From Streptomyces roseochromogenus subsp. oscitans DS 12.976 (GTDB lineage Bacteria > Actinomycetota > Actinomycetes > Streptomycetales > Streptomycetaceae): 33,797 nt of DNA. The stretch covers positions 5,953,211 through 5,987,007 of the forward strand of contig NZ_CM002285.1 of assembly GCF_000497445.1 (NCBI RefSeq), given 5' to 3'. The stretch's first letter is position 1. The number at the start of each line of letters is the position of its first letter. The translations under genes and the position numbers were made by a program. The notes under the pieces are model-generated. The model had not been told where the DNA came from. It saw only the letters and a program-made list of their open reading frames with translations, and ran no database searches. Of this stretch, positions 1-9,772 are shown piece by piece.

Positions 1-462
1 ATGGCGCTCGCGGCGGCCGGGGAACTGCGGCGCACAGGGACTCCGGCCAGGGTGGCGGCCGTGCTGCGCCAGCGGCGGACCGTGGCGGACCAGGCCGGGC
101 TCGACGCGCGGCAGCGCCTTGCGAACCTCGCGGGCGCGCTGGAGGTGACCGCGGGCGGTGAGCGGCTGCTCGTTGGCGGACACGTCGTGCTCGTCGACGA
201 CCTGATCACGACTGGCGCCAGCCTCGCGGAGGCGGCAAGAGTCGTACGGGAGGTGGCGGAAGAGCGAACCAGAGGGGGAACAGCTGTGTACGGGGCCGTA
301 ACTCGGGAAGGAAGGGATGAACGACGGATCGGGGCACGGCCGGAGAGCGGGAAGTGGGTGCATGGTGCACCGGAAAAGGCAGCGGTGAACCCCCTCGGAC
401 ATGCTCTCCATGCGGCCGTGATCGCCGCTCCGCGCGATTCTTTTGAAATAAACAGGAACTGA
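1..462 (+). CDS. ComF-family phosphoribosyltransferase, 3' part
   Basis: This is the C-terminal part of a type I phosphoribosyltransferase-fold protein of the ComF/GntX group. The visible 153 residues contain the PRPP-binding loop as VVLVDDLITTGAS, hydrophobic strand plus two acidic residues followed by TTGAS, around residues 62-74. ComF relatives normally have an N-terminal zinc-finger region and about 220-250 residues, so the gene very likely starts upstream of the window; the ATG at base 1 is probably internal. The tail after about residue 105 is not recognisable as a domain. Its actinobacterial ortholog lies between lpqB and hpf, which fits the next gene here. ComF is tied to DNA uptake in naturally competent bacteria, but the role in actinomycetes is not established. 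The substrate cannot be inferred. Confidence 0.85.
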   Translation: MALAAAGELRRTGTPARVAAVLRQRRTVADQAGLDARQRLANLAGALEVTAGGERLLVGGHVVLVDDLITTGASLAEAARVVREVAEERTRGGTAVYGAVTREGRDERRIGARPESGKWVHGAPEKAAVNPLGHALHAAVIAAPRDSFEINRN

Positions 463-772
463 CCGGCGACTTGCATCGTTGCAGGTAGCGAGAGGCGTAA
501 TTCACCTGAACGGAGGTACGCCGGAGTAGAGGGTGACGACATCCGTCCGGGCGAGATATGTTCGGTTGTGAGGAAAGGCGCAGGCCGCACCTCTCATATC
601 GGAATGCCGTGCCATGGGTTTTCCGCAAACCTGTGCCGACGGGGTGGAGATCTCGCCATCGGGGGAGGAGGAGGTGGAAGTCACCGAGTCCGAGGTCCGG
701 TGCTCACCGGATCTGGTGCAAAAGGGAGATGCTCCGCCGCTGGAGCGGAGCGATCCGGGAACGGAGTTCTGC
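463..772 (+). promoter_or_regulatory. comF-hpf intergenic region and hpf leader
   Basis: 310 bases between the comF stop and the chosen hpf start. The hpf frame is open back to an ATG at 614, but that ATG lacks a ribosome-binding site, and the 53 codons between 614 and 772 have clearly fewer G/C third positions (roughly 70-75 percent by hand count) than hpf itself, so I read this part as untranslated leader. A weak sigma70-like candidate is GTGACG at 533-538, an 18-base spacer and TATGTT at 557-562. No terminator hairpin was found after comF. Confidence 0.3.
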
Positions 773-1465
773 GTGGACATCGTCGTCAAAGGCCGCAAGA
801 CCGAGGTGCCCGAGCGGTTCCGCAAGCACGTGGCCGAGAAGCTGAAGCTGGAGAAGATCCAGAAGCTCGATGGCAAGGTGATCAGCCTCGACGTCGAGGT
901 GTCCAAGGAGCCCAACCCCCGACAGGCCGACCGCTGTGACCGAGTGGAGATCACGCTCCGCTCCCGCGGTCCGGTGATCCGGGCGGAGGCGGCGGCCAGC
1001 GACCCGTACGCCGCACTCGACCTGGCGGCGGAGAAGCTGGACGCCCGGCTGCGCAAGCAGCACGACAAGCGGTTCTCGCGCCGTGGCGCGCGGCGGATCT
1101 CGGCGGCCGAGGTTCCCGACCACGTCCCGGGCGCGGCCACGCTGAACGGCAACGGCCTCCCCGTCCATGACGAAGAGAGCGACGGAGTGCCGACGAAGAA
1201 GATCGGCTCGCTGGAGGTCAAGGGTGAAGGCCCCCTCGTCGTCCGTGAGAAGACCCATGTCGCCGCACCGATGAGCCTCGACCAGGCCCTCTACGAGATG
1301 GAACTGGTCGGCCACGACTTCTACTTGTTCGTCGACGCAGAGACGAAGGAACCGAGCGTCGTCTACCGGCGCCACGCCTACGACTACGGTGTGATCCACC
1401 TCAACTCGGACCCGATGGTCGCCAAGGCCCAGTCCCCCGAGGCCGGGGGCATGCTGGGCGGCTGA
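773..1465 (+). CDS. hpf: Long ribosome hibernation promoting factor
   Basis: Encodes a 230-residue long-form HPF, which dimerises 70S ribosomes into inactive 100S particles in stationary phase or stress and protects them. An N-terminal S30AE/RaiA-type domain covers about residues 1-105 (it starts DIVVKGRKTEV and contains the basic stretch RKQHDKRFSRR). A linker rich in charged residues follows, then the C-terminal dimerisation domain from about residue 170, ending in YRRHAYDYGVIHL. I chose GTG 773 because an ACGGAG site lies 6 bases upstream and the family fold begins at its second codon; an upstream in-frame ATG at 614 would add 53 non-conserved residues. It sits between comF and a response regulator, as in other streptomycetes, and is followed by a strong hairpin. 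Function is well supported; start position moderately. Confidence 0.93.
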   Translation: MDIVVKGRKTEVPERFRKHVAEKLKLEKIQKLDGKVISLDVEVSKEPNPRQADRCDRVEITLRSRGPVIRAEAAASDPYAALDLAAEKLDARLRKQHDKRFSRRGARRISAAEVPDHVPGAATLNGNGLPVHDEESDGVPTKKIGSLEVKGEGPLVVREKTHVAAPMSLDQALYEMELVGHDFYLFVDAETKEPSVVYRRHAYDYGVIHLNSDPMVAKAQSPEAGGMLGG

Positions 1466-1487
1466 CCCACCTGGCCGACGTCGAGCC

Positions 1488-1525
1488 GGTGCCCCTGGCA
1501 GCGCGTGTGCGCCCCCAGGGGCACC
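1488..1525 (+). terminator. Hairpin terminator after hpf
   Basis: GGTGCCCCTGG (1488-1498) pairs perfectly with CCAGGGGCACC (1515-1525). The loop itself contains the self-complementary GCGC-GTGT-GCGC (1501-1512). There is no U-tract, which is usual for Streptomyces terminators. It lies 22 bases after the hpf stop. Confidence 0.7.
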
Positions 1526-1592
1526 TGTGTGCGACCACTTCACGCCCCGCACGTCACCTCGGCGTCGCCTGGGCATGAAATCATGGCCGGAC

Positions 1593-1611
1593 CGGCCCAA
1601 CCGGTGGGCCG
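1593..1611 (+). promoter_or_regulatory. Inverted repeat upstream of response regulator
   Basis: CGGCCCA (1593-1599) and TGGGCCG (1605-1611) form a 7-bp inverted repeat with a 5-base spacer, 58 bases before the response-regulator start. It could be an operator, possibly for autoregulation, or a second small hairpin of the hpf terminator region. The sequence alone cannot decide. Confidence 0.35.
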
Positions 1612-1668
1612 CTGCCTTGGGTTGGCGATGGCACAGGACCACAGGCCACAGCCTCAGGGGGAGGAACG

Positions 1669-2415
1669 ATGGCGGACACCTTCGGACCGATGCGGGACGA
1701 GGATGGCGACGACGGTGTCATCGGCATGGGCCCGGACGCCGGCTCCGTGCGAGCGGAGCCGATCAGAGTCCTGGTCGTGGACGACCACGCCCTCTTCCGG
1801 CGGGGACTGGAGATCGTGCTCGCGGCCGAGGAGGACATCCAGGTCGTCGGCGAGGCCGGCGATGGAGCCGAGGCCGTGGACAAGGCTGCTGATCTGCTGC
1901 CCGACATCGTGCTGATGGACGTCCGCATGCCCAAGCGCGGCGGGATCGAGGCGTGCACCTCCATCAAGGAGGTCGCCCCGAGCGCCAAGATCATCATGCT
2001 GACGATCAGCGACGAAGAGGCCGACCTCTACGACGCGATCAAGGCGGGCGCGACCGGATACCTGCTCAAGGAGATCTCCACGGACGAGGTGGCGACCGCC
2101 ATTCGCGCGGTGGCCGACGGGCAGTCGCAGATCAGCCCGTCCATGGCGTCCAAGCTGCTCACCGAGTTCAAGTCGATGATCCAGCGCACCGACGAGCGCC
2201 GGCTGGTGCCCGCGCCGCGGCTGACCGACCGGGAGCTGGAGGTCCTCAAGCTCGTGGCGACCGGGATGAACAACCGGGACATCGCCAAGGAGCTGTTCAT
2301 CTCCGAGAACACCGTGAAGAACCACGTCCGCAACATCCTGGAGAAGCTCCAGCTGCACTCCAGGATGGAAGCCGTGGTCTATGCGATGCGGGAGAAGATC
2401 CTCGAGATCCGGTAG
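1669..2415 (+). CDS. NarL/FixJ-family response regulator (orphan)
   Basis: A 248-residue two-component response regulator. After an acidic 31-residue N-terminal extension comes the receiver domain (about 32-150), with the acidic pair D38/D39, the phosphoacceptor D84 in LMDVRMP, and the switch residues T112 and K134. A LuxR-type helix-turn-helix follows at about 183-246 (LTDRELEVLKLV, then ISENTVKNHVRNIL), which binds DNA as a dimer. The start ATG 1669 has a strong GGGGGAGGAA site just upstream. No histidine kinase gene adjoins it on either strand in this window, so it is an orphan regulator whose partner must be elsewhere, unless MtrB further upstream or a phosphodonor acts on it. All catalytic residues are present, so it should be phosphorylatable. 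Targets are unknown. Confidence 0.93.
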   Translation: MADTFGPMRDEDGDDGVIGMGPDAGSVRAEPIRVLVVDDHALFRRGLEIVLAAEEDIQVVGEAGDGAEAVDKAADLLPDIVLMDVRMPKRGGIEACTSIKEVAPSAKIIMLTISDEEADLYDAIKAGATGYLLKEISTDEVATAIRAVADGQSQISPSMASKLLTEFKSMIQRTDERRLVPAPRLTDRELEVLKLVATGMNNRDIAKELFISENTVKNHVRNILEKLQLHSRMEAVVYAMREKILEIR

Positions 2416-2451
2416 TGGTCCGAGTGGTCTGACCTGTTTGACGGAGAGGCG

Positions 2452-3654
2452 TCAGGCGAGCATGCGGGCCAGTTCCCTCGCCAGGGGCTCGCGCAGTTCC
2501 GGGGTGTCCACCCGCTCCACGCGGACGTCCGTGCAGTTCACCCAGGTGGCCGCCTCGAGCAGGGCCTGGGCGATCGCCGGGACCGCCTTCGGGTCGTCCA
2601 CGGTGACCTGCTTGGCCACCAGCGTGCGCCCCTCGCGCGCCGGGTCCACCCGGCCGACCAGCCTGCCGCCCGCGAGTACCGGCATGGCGAAGTAGCCGTA
2701 GACCCGCTTCTGCTTGGGCACATACGCCTCCAGGCGGTGGGTGAAGCCGAAGATCCGCTCCGTGCGGGCCCGCTCCCAGATCAGCGAGTCGAACGGCGAC
2801 AGCAGCGTGGTGCGGTGCCGGCCGCGCGGCGGTGTCGCCAGGGCCGCCGGATCGGCCCAGGCCGGCCTGCCCCAGCCCTCTACCTCGACCGGGACCAGAC
2901 CCGAGTCGGCGATGACCGCGTCGAGCTGCTCGCCCTTGAGCCGGTGGTAGTCGGCGATGTCCGCGCGCGTGCCGACACCGAGGGATTCGCCGGCCAGCCG
3001 GACCAGGCGGCGCAGGCACTCGGTGTCGTCCAGCTCGTCGTGCAGCAGCGCGTCCGGGACGGCGCGCTCGGCGAGGTCGTACACCCGCTTCCAGCCGCGA
3101 CGCTCGACGCACACCACCTCGCCGTACATCAGCGCGCGCTCCACCGCGACCTTGGTACCGGACCAGTCCCACCACTCGTTCGTCTTCTTCGCGCCGCCCA
3201 GCTCCGTGGAGGTCAGCGGGCCTTCCGCGCGCAGCTGCTTGATGACCTGGTCGTATGCGCCGTCGGGCAGCTCGTGGTTCCAGTGCGGGCGGTCGCGGTA
3301 GGCGCGGCGGCGGAAGGCGAAGTGCGGCCACTCCTCGACGGGGAGGATGCACGCCGCGTGCGACCAGTACTCGAAGGCATGCGGGCGGGCCGGCGACACG
3401 CCGACGGACGAGGGCTTCCAGTACGCGGACTCGACCGTCTTGCGGCCGATCGCGCCGAGCCGGGCGTACGGCACGAGTTCATGGGAGCGGGCGAGGACCG
3501 AGATCGTGTCGAGCTGGACCGCGCCGAGGTGGCGCAGCACCCCGCGGACTCCGGCCCGCCGGTCGGGCGCGCCGAGGAAGCCCTGGGCGCGCAGGGCGAT
3601 ACGGCGGGCGTCGTCCGCGGTGAGGGAGGTGGTCGGGCGCGGCAGGGTCGTCAT
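2452..3654 (-). CDS. YcaQ/AlkZ-type winged-helix DNA glycosylase
   Basis: A 400-residue protein of the HTH_42 family (PF06224), usually annotated as winged helix DNA-binding domain-containing protein. The family includes AlkZ from Streptomyces sahachiroi and E. coli YcaQ (AlkX), glycosylases that unhook interstrand DNA crosslinks. The catalytic motif is visible as Q47-L48-D49, the Gln-hydrophobic-Asp form reported for the YcaQ-like branch rather than the Gln-x-Gln of AlkZ. Tandem winged-helix segments should fill the first two thirds and a beta-rich domain the C-terminus. The ATG at 3654 has no clear ribosome-binding site, but a TATCGT -10 hexamer lies 8 bases upstream, suggesting a leaderless transcript. 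It converges with the response regulator and has no obvious functional link to its neighbours. A housekeeping repair role is inference. Confidence 0.85.
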   Translation of the reverse strand: MTTLPRPTTSLTADDARRIALRAQGFLGAPDRRAGVRGVLRHLGAVQLDTISVLARSHELVPYARLGAIGRKTVESAYWKPSSVGVSPARPHAFEYWSHAACILPVEEWPHFAFRRRAYRDRPHWNHELPDGAYDQVIKQLRAEGPLTSTELGGAKKTNEWWDWSGTKVAVERALMYGEVVCVERRGWKRVYDLAERAVPDALLHDELDDTECLRRLVRLAGESLGVGTRADIADYHRLKGEQLDAVIADSGLVPVEVEGWGRPAWADPAALATPPRGRHRTTLLSPFDSLIWERARTERIFGFTHRLEAYVPKQKRVYGYFAMPVLAGGRLVGRVDPAREGRTLVAKQVTVDDPKAVPAIAQALLEAATWVNCTDVRVERVDTPELREPLARELARMLA

Positions 3655-3662
3655 GCCCCCGG

Positions 3663-3668
3663 ACGATA
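3663..3668 (-). promoter_or_regulatory. -10 element for leaderless glycosylase gene
   Basis: TATCGT on the minus strand fits the TANNNT consensus and ends 8 bases before the ATG at 3654, the distance at which transcription would begin on the start codon. No convincing -35 hexamer is seen. Confidence 0.45.
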
Positions 3669-3714
3669 GAGGGCGCCACTGACAGTCCGCGCTGACCTGG
3701 GCAAACGCCTGTGG

Positions 3715-4284
3715 TCAGGAGCGGGAGGGCAGGTAGGGCGCCGTGGACGGAAGGCCCAGGTCCGAGGGAAGCAGGGAGCCGACCCAGCAATCCCGGCGCA
3801 CCCCTTTGTTGTTGATCGCGGAGCGCAGGGTGCCCTCGACGGTGAAGCCCGCGCGTTCGGCAACCGCACGGGAGGCGTGGTTGCCGACCTCGGCACGCCA
3901 TTCGACCCGGTCGACGCCGACCTCGGTGAAGATCCACCGGCAGGCGGTGAGCGTGGCCTCGGTGACGTAGCCCTGGCCGCGGTGCTCCTTGGCTGCCCAG
4001 AAGCCGACCTCCGCCACGCCGAGCGAGCGCATGGTGAGACCGAGCATGCCGACGAGTTCCCCGCCGGTCAGGAAGACACCGAAGGTGAACATCGAGCCCT
4101 GCGCCCAGCCGTCGGGGACCAGCTGCTCGGTGAAGCCGCTCGCGTGCTCGGGCAGATACGGTGAGGGCACCGTGGTCCAGCGCTGGATGTCGGAGTCCTG
4201 CGCGGCGCCGTACACGGCCTGGGTGTCGTGCGGGCCGACCGTGCGCAGGACCAGACGATCCGTGGTGAGTGTGACAGGTTCCAT
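3715..4284 (-). CDS. GNAT-family (RimJ/RimL-type) acetyltransferase
   Basis: A 189-residue GCN5-related N-acetyltransferase. The start MEPVTLTTDRLVLR is typical of the RimJ/RimL-like subgroup. The acetyl-CoA pyrophosphate loop is visible as EHRGQGYVTEA at about residues 100-110, followed by the conserved N-x-x-S-x-x-x-x-E-x-x-G-F segment (NHASRAVAERAGF) near residue 140. Such enzymes acetylate protein N-termini, amino groups of antibiotics or small metabolites; nothing here fixes the substrate. It is followed on the same strand, after 60 bases, by the glycosylase gene, but that gene seems to have its own promoter. The gene is divergent to secA. The ATG 4284 has no clear Shine-Dalgarno sequence. 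Confidence 0.88.
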   Translation of the reverse strand: MEPVTLTTDRLVLRTVGPHDTQAVYGAAQDSDIQRWTTVPSPYLPEHASGFTEQLVPDGWAQGSMFTFGVFLTGGELVGMLGLTMRSLGVAEVGFWAAKEHRGQGYVTEATLTACRWIFTEVGVDRVEWRAEVGNHASRAVAERAGFTVEGTLRSAINNKGVRRDCWVGSLLPSDLGLPSTAPYLPSRS

Positions 4285-4536
4285 CGGCCGATTGTGCTCG
4301 GCCGCCTACATGGCGGCCATCGATTTTCGCTGCGCGTGAGCGCGTGATCACATTTCGCGCAATTCCTCGCGCCGATGCGGCACTATCGCCGTGCGCCGTC
4401 CGTTGTCCCGGATGAGGCAGCCGTCGGGGCGCCAGGCCTCCCGGCCCAGCCGGGTCCTCGCATACGATGGCCGTTGCTCAGTACGTCAAATGGAAACCGA
4501 CCGTCCCAGGCCCGACCGGCAAGGAGACAAACCCCC
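4285..4536 (+). promoter_or_regulatory. Divergent GNAT-secA intergenic region
   Basis: 252 bases containing the secA upstream region. TACGAT at 4463-4468 is an acceptable -10 hexamer, with no TTGAC-like -35. A small GC hairpin, CCCGGC-CCA-GCCGGG, occupies 4440-4454 just before it. The secA ribosome-binding site AAGGAGA is at 4521-4527, 9 bases from the GTG start. Confidence 0.35.
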
Positions 4537-7347
<2,811 letters not shown>

Positions 7348-7382
7348 CGGCCGCGCCCGCGTGCGGCGCTCTGGCTGTTTCG

Positions 7383-7416
7383 AAGGGCCGGGTTCCTTTC
7401 ACGGAGCCCGGCCTTT
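7383..7416. terminator. Bidirectional terminator between secA and Rv3235-type gene
   Basis: GGCCGGGTTCC (7386-7396) pairs with GGAGCCCGGCC (7403-7413) with one G-U pair and a 6-base loop. The stem extends outward by three more pairs into AAG/TTT, so U-rich ends occur in both directions. It lies between two convergent genes. Confidence 0.85.
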
Positions 7417-7431
7417 CTGTGTCGCCTGTCC

Positions 7432-7956
7432 TCAGTCGCCCTGTGCCGGGGCGGGGCGGGGGCCGGTTTCCACCGCTGTGCAGCGCCAGCGGAGGTCCTG
7501 GCCGAGTTCCAGGCGGAAGGCCAGGGCACGGAGTTGGTCGCCGGCGGAGATGCGGGCGAAGACCTCGAGGGCGCCCTCGCTGGGGACGTAGTAGCCGATG
7601 TCGTGGACGACGGGGCGGGAGCCTCGGGCGCGCAGCGGACTGCGTTCGGCGAGGCGGGCCAGGTCGTCGTAGGCACGGCCCATGGTGTGCCGGAGCATCC
7701 AGTGGACGGGCCGCTGACCGCTCAGGACGGCCAGCAGACGCTCGGCGAAGACGTCGGTGGGGCGTACAGGCGGCAAGGCAGTCCCCGGCGCTGTACGGGC
7801 CGTGCTCGCGTTCCGGGGCGTGGCCGGCGGCATTTCTCGCTTGCTCCTGACCGACGGCTTCCGGGGCGGGGCGCCGCCCGGGCGGCGGGTGTCGTGGCGG
7901 GTCGGCGGGCGGTGGCGCGGGCGGGGCTGGGCGGTGCGGCTCATGACCTTGTTCAT
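7432..7956 (-). CDS. Rv3235-family protein
   Basis: A 174-residue protein. The first 65 residues are basic and low in complexity (Arg, Pro, Thr, Ala) and probably disordered. The conserved part runs from about 66 to 165 and has features of the actinobacterial Rv3235 family, including the segment VFAERLLAVLSGQRPVHWML and the beta-rich end RALAFRLELGQDLRWRCTAVE. The function is unknown. The family is repeatedly found close to secA, also in Mycobacterium tuberculosis, so a role linked to secretion or to its regulation is conceivable but unproven. The ATG 7956 has only a weak GGGGA site; an in-frame ATG at 7944 is an alternative start. It converges with secA and is divergent to the following gene. 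Confidence 0.82.
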   Translation of the reverse strand: MNKVMSRTAQPRPRHRPPTRHDTRRPGGAPPRKPSVRSKREMPPATPRNASTARTAPGTALPPVRPTDVFAERLLAVLSGQRPVHWMLRHTMGRAYDDLARLAERSPLRARGSRPVVHDIGYYVPSEGALEVFARISAGDQLRALAFRLELGQDLRWRCTAVETGPRPAPAQGD

Positions 7957-8284
7957 GGGGTCCCCGTTCGGCGGGCCCGGCTGATACCGGGCGGTAACTC
8001 GTTGTGGGGATCTTGTACGGGGGCCGGGCGCGGGGTGGCAAGGACGGCGGGCGGGGCTCGCGAGGGGTCCGGAGGTTCACCTATCAGGGGGATGGAGGGG
8101 TGCCGATCCCCATGATGTGGCGGGTGTACCGGGTGAACGCGTGGCCCGAAGTGGACGGCTTCCGGGGTGTGGGCACAGACCCGAAAGGGGACGGGCGCAC
8201 GTATCCTGAAGGCCCTCCGGGAGACGCGGCAGCCGGCCTTCCCGGGGCCTCAGCGGAGCCTTTGAACAGGAAAGAGCGGCCAGC
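7957..8284 (+). promoter_or_regulatory. Divergent intergenic region, Rv3235-type gene and DUF6912-like gene
   Basis: 328 GC-rich bases with no supportable gene. TATCCT at 8202-8207 is a plausible -10 for the plus-strand gene and would give a leader of about 70 bases ending in an AGGAAAGAG ribosome-binding site near 8269. No good -35 is seen. No clear promoter for the minus-strand gene was identified. Confidence 0.35.
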
Positions 8285-8797
8285 ATGCGCGTCTACGTCC
8301 CCCTGACCCTCCCCGGTCTCGCCGAGGCGCACAAGTCGGGTGAGCTGGGGACCGGCCCCTTCGTCGCGTACGCCGTGACGCCCGCGTTGCGCGAGTGGTA
8401 CCTCTCCGAGGACATCGAGGAGCTGGAGTACGCCGCGCTCAGCCGGGCCGCGCTGGCCTCGCTGCGGTTGCTGGCGGCGGATCCGGGTGCGGTACGACGC
8501 CGGGTCGTGGTCGCCGTGGACGTGGCCGACGGTGCCGCGAGCGTCGACCCGGGCCGTGGGCTCGACCCGTCCGCCCTCGGTGAGGTGACGGTGAGGGTGA
8601 CCGTGCCGCTCGCCAAGGCGGCCGCGGTTCATGTCGACGCCGAGGACGCGGAGCGGGACGTGGCCGCGGCGGCGGACGCGGTGGAGGCGGCGGACGGTGG
8701 GGACGACGACGCGCGGTTCGTCGTGGACGGTGCGGACGATCACGAGCTGCTGTGGTACGCCACGCAGGAGATCCCCAACCTGGTCGGGCTCGCCTGA
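8285..8797 (+). CDS. Small conserved actinobacterial protein (DUF6912-like)
   Basis: A 170-residue protein of unknown function starting MRVYVPLTLPGLAEA, with a following segment YAVTPALREWY and an acidic, alanine-rich second half (EDAERDVAAAADAVEAADGGDDD). It ends with a conserved-looking DDHELLWYATQEIPNLVGLA. I associate the N-terminus with the family called DUF6912 in actinobacteria, from memory and without a search. There is no signal peptide or membrane segment, so it is probably cytoplasmic. A HAD hydrolase follows on the same strand after 126 bases that hold repeats and a separate promoter. The overall acidic composition is its most striking property. Confidence 0.8.
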   Translation: MRVYVPLTLPGLAEAHKSGELGTGPFVAYAVTPALREWYLSEDIEELEYAALSRAALASLRLLAADPGAVRRRVVVAVDVADGAASVDPGRGLDPSALGEVTVRVTVPLAKAAAVHVDAEDAERDVAAAADAVEAADGGDDDARFVVDGADDHELLWYATQEIPNLVGLA

Positions 8798-8812
8798 CCC
8801 GGCCTGCCTCGG

Positions 8813-8852
8813 CTTGGCCCGGCTTGGCCCGGCTTGGCCCGGCCTGGCCTGG
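8813..8852 (+). repeat. 10-bp GC-rich tandem repeat
   Basis: The decamer CCGGCTTGGC (or its one-base variants) occurs about four times head to tail directly after the stop of the DUF6912-like gene. It may be slippage-prone spacer DNA; no function is evident. Confidence 0.6.
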
Positions 8853-8864
8853 AGGATTCGGCCG

Positions 8865-8902
8865 TCGGCCGCCGTTGTCAGTGTCGGCCGTCGTTGTCAG
8901 TG
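8865..8902 (+). repeat. 19-bp tandem direct repeat before HAD gene
   Basis: TCGGCCGCCGTTGTCAGTG (8865-8883) is followed immediately by a second copy with one change (8884-8902). The pair ends 8 bases before the -10 hexamer of the HAD gene and so lies in the -35 region. The two half-sites could be an activator or repressor binding site. Confidence 0.65.
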
Positions 8903-8910
8903 GTGGCGGG

Positions 8911-8916
8911 TACGGT
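8911..8916 (+). promoter_or_regulatory. -10 element for leaderless HAD gene
   Basis: TACGGT ends 7 bases before ATG 8924, so transcription would start at the start codon. The preceding bases match no Shine-Dalgarno sequence. A classic -35 is not seen at the right distance; the tandem repeat lies there instead. Confidence 0.5.
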
Positions 8917-8923
8917 TTTTGGC

Positions 8924-9592
8924 ATGGGGATGCACGGAAACGCGCACATCGTCTGGGACTGGAACGGCACGTTGTTCCACGACAATGACGCGATCATCGG
9001 GGCGACGAACGCGGCCTTCGCCGAGCTGGGGCTCGCGCCGATCACGCTGGAGGAGTACCGGTCGCTGTACTGCGTGCCGGTGCCGAAGTTCTATGAGCGG
9101 CTGATAGGGCGGCTGCCGACCGATGCCGAGTGGGAGCTGATGGACGGGGTCTTCCACCAGCACTATGCCGAGCAGCGGGGGCGGTGCGGGCTGACCGAGG
9201 GGGCGACGGAGCTGCTCGCGGGGTGGCGGTCGGCGGGGCACAGTCAGTCGCTGCTGAGTATGTATGTGCACGAGGAACTGGTGCCGCTCGTGCGGGGGTT
9301 CGGGATCGAGTCGCACTTTCTGCGGGTGGACGGACGTACGGGGCCGTCAGGGGGCAGCAAGGCGACGCACATGGTGCGCCATCTGGAGGCGCTGAGCGAT
9401 GTGGTGGAGCCTGCGCGGACCGTGGTGATCGGGGACGCGGCGGATGACGCGGTCGCGGCGCGGCGAGCGGGGGCGCGGGCTGTTCTGTACACCGGGGGGT
9501 CGCACAGTCGGGCCAGCCTGGAGGAGGTGGGGGTGCCGGTGGTGGACACGCTGACCGAGGCCGTGGAGGAAGCGCAGCGAATAGCGGCATAG
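8924..9592 (+). CDS. HAD-superfamily hydrolase with DxN motif I
   Basis: A 222-residue Rossmann-like haloacid dehalogenase-family protein with a helical cap (about residues 25-95), similar in layout to phosphoglycolate phosphatase and beta-phosphoglucomutase. Motif I reads D12-W-N14-G-T: the nucleophile Asp is present but the usual second Asp, the general acid/base, is Asn. Motif III lysine is in GSK (near 145), and motif IV is the normal GDAADD (near 169). Phosphatases of this class are cytoplasmic and act on small phosphoesters; the substrate is not predictable. The Asn change may slow phosphoenzyme hydrolysis or mark a distinct subfamily. The start is ATG 8924 (a second in-frame ATG is at 8930), 7 bases after a TACGGT hexamer, suggesting a leaderless message. 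Confidence 0.88.
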   Translation: MGMHGNAHIVWDWNGTLFHDNDAIIGATNAAFAELGLAPITLEEYRSLYCVPVPKFYERLIGRLPTDAEWELMDGVFHQHYAEQRGRCGLTEGATELLAGWRSAGHSQSLLSMYVHEELVPLVRGFGIESHFLRVDGRTGPSGGSKATHMVRHLEALSDVVEPARTVVIGDAADDAVAARRAGARAVLYTGGSHSRASLEEVGVPVVDTLTEAVEEAQRIAA

Positions 9593-9610
9593 CCGCGGGT
9601 GCCGGGTTCT

Positions 9611-9716
9611 GTGCTCTGGCTGGGCGGGGGTGGCTATTGCTTGCCTGCGCTCGACGGCTGCCCCGTACTCCGGCTGGGCGGCGGGGTGTTGCGCTTGCCC
9701 GCGGTGGCGGGGTGCC
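9611..9716 (+). repeat. Imperfect 52-bp tandem duplication
   Basis: Two 52-base stretches, 9611-9662 and 9665-9716, align along their length, sharing CTGGGCGG-type and GCTTGCC blocks in the same order with roughly three quarters identity by eye. They look like an old tandem duplication within intergenic DNA. Confidence 0.5.
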
Positions 9717-9717
9717 T

Positions 9718-9749
9718 CCCCCCACTCTCGGCTTCGCTCAAGCGGGGGG
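9718..9749. terminator. C6/G6 hairpin
   Basis: CCCCCC (9718-9723) and GGGGGG (9744-9749) bracket a loop with the motif CTCGGCTTCGCTC. This form of hairpin is common in Streptomyces intergenic DNA. It lies between convergent genes and may terminate either one. Confidence 0.5.
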
Positions 9750-9772
9750 ACCGCACCGCACACCCGTGCCGC

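Noticed and set aside
206..628. Minus-strand 140-codon frame over comF and the hpf leader
   Set aside because: It overlaps comF in antisense, has no ribosome-binding site and no recognisable protein features.
4440..4454. Terminator upstream of secA
   Set aside because: The stem is 6 bp with a 3-base loop, no gene ends on that side, and it precedes the likely secA -10.
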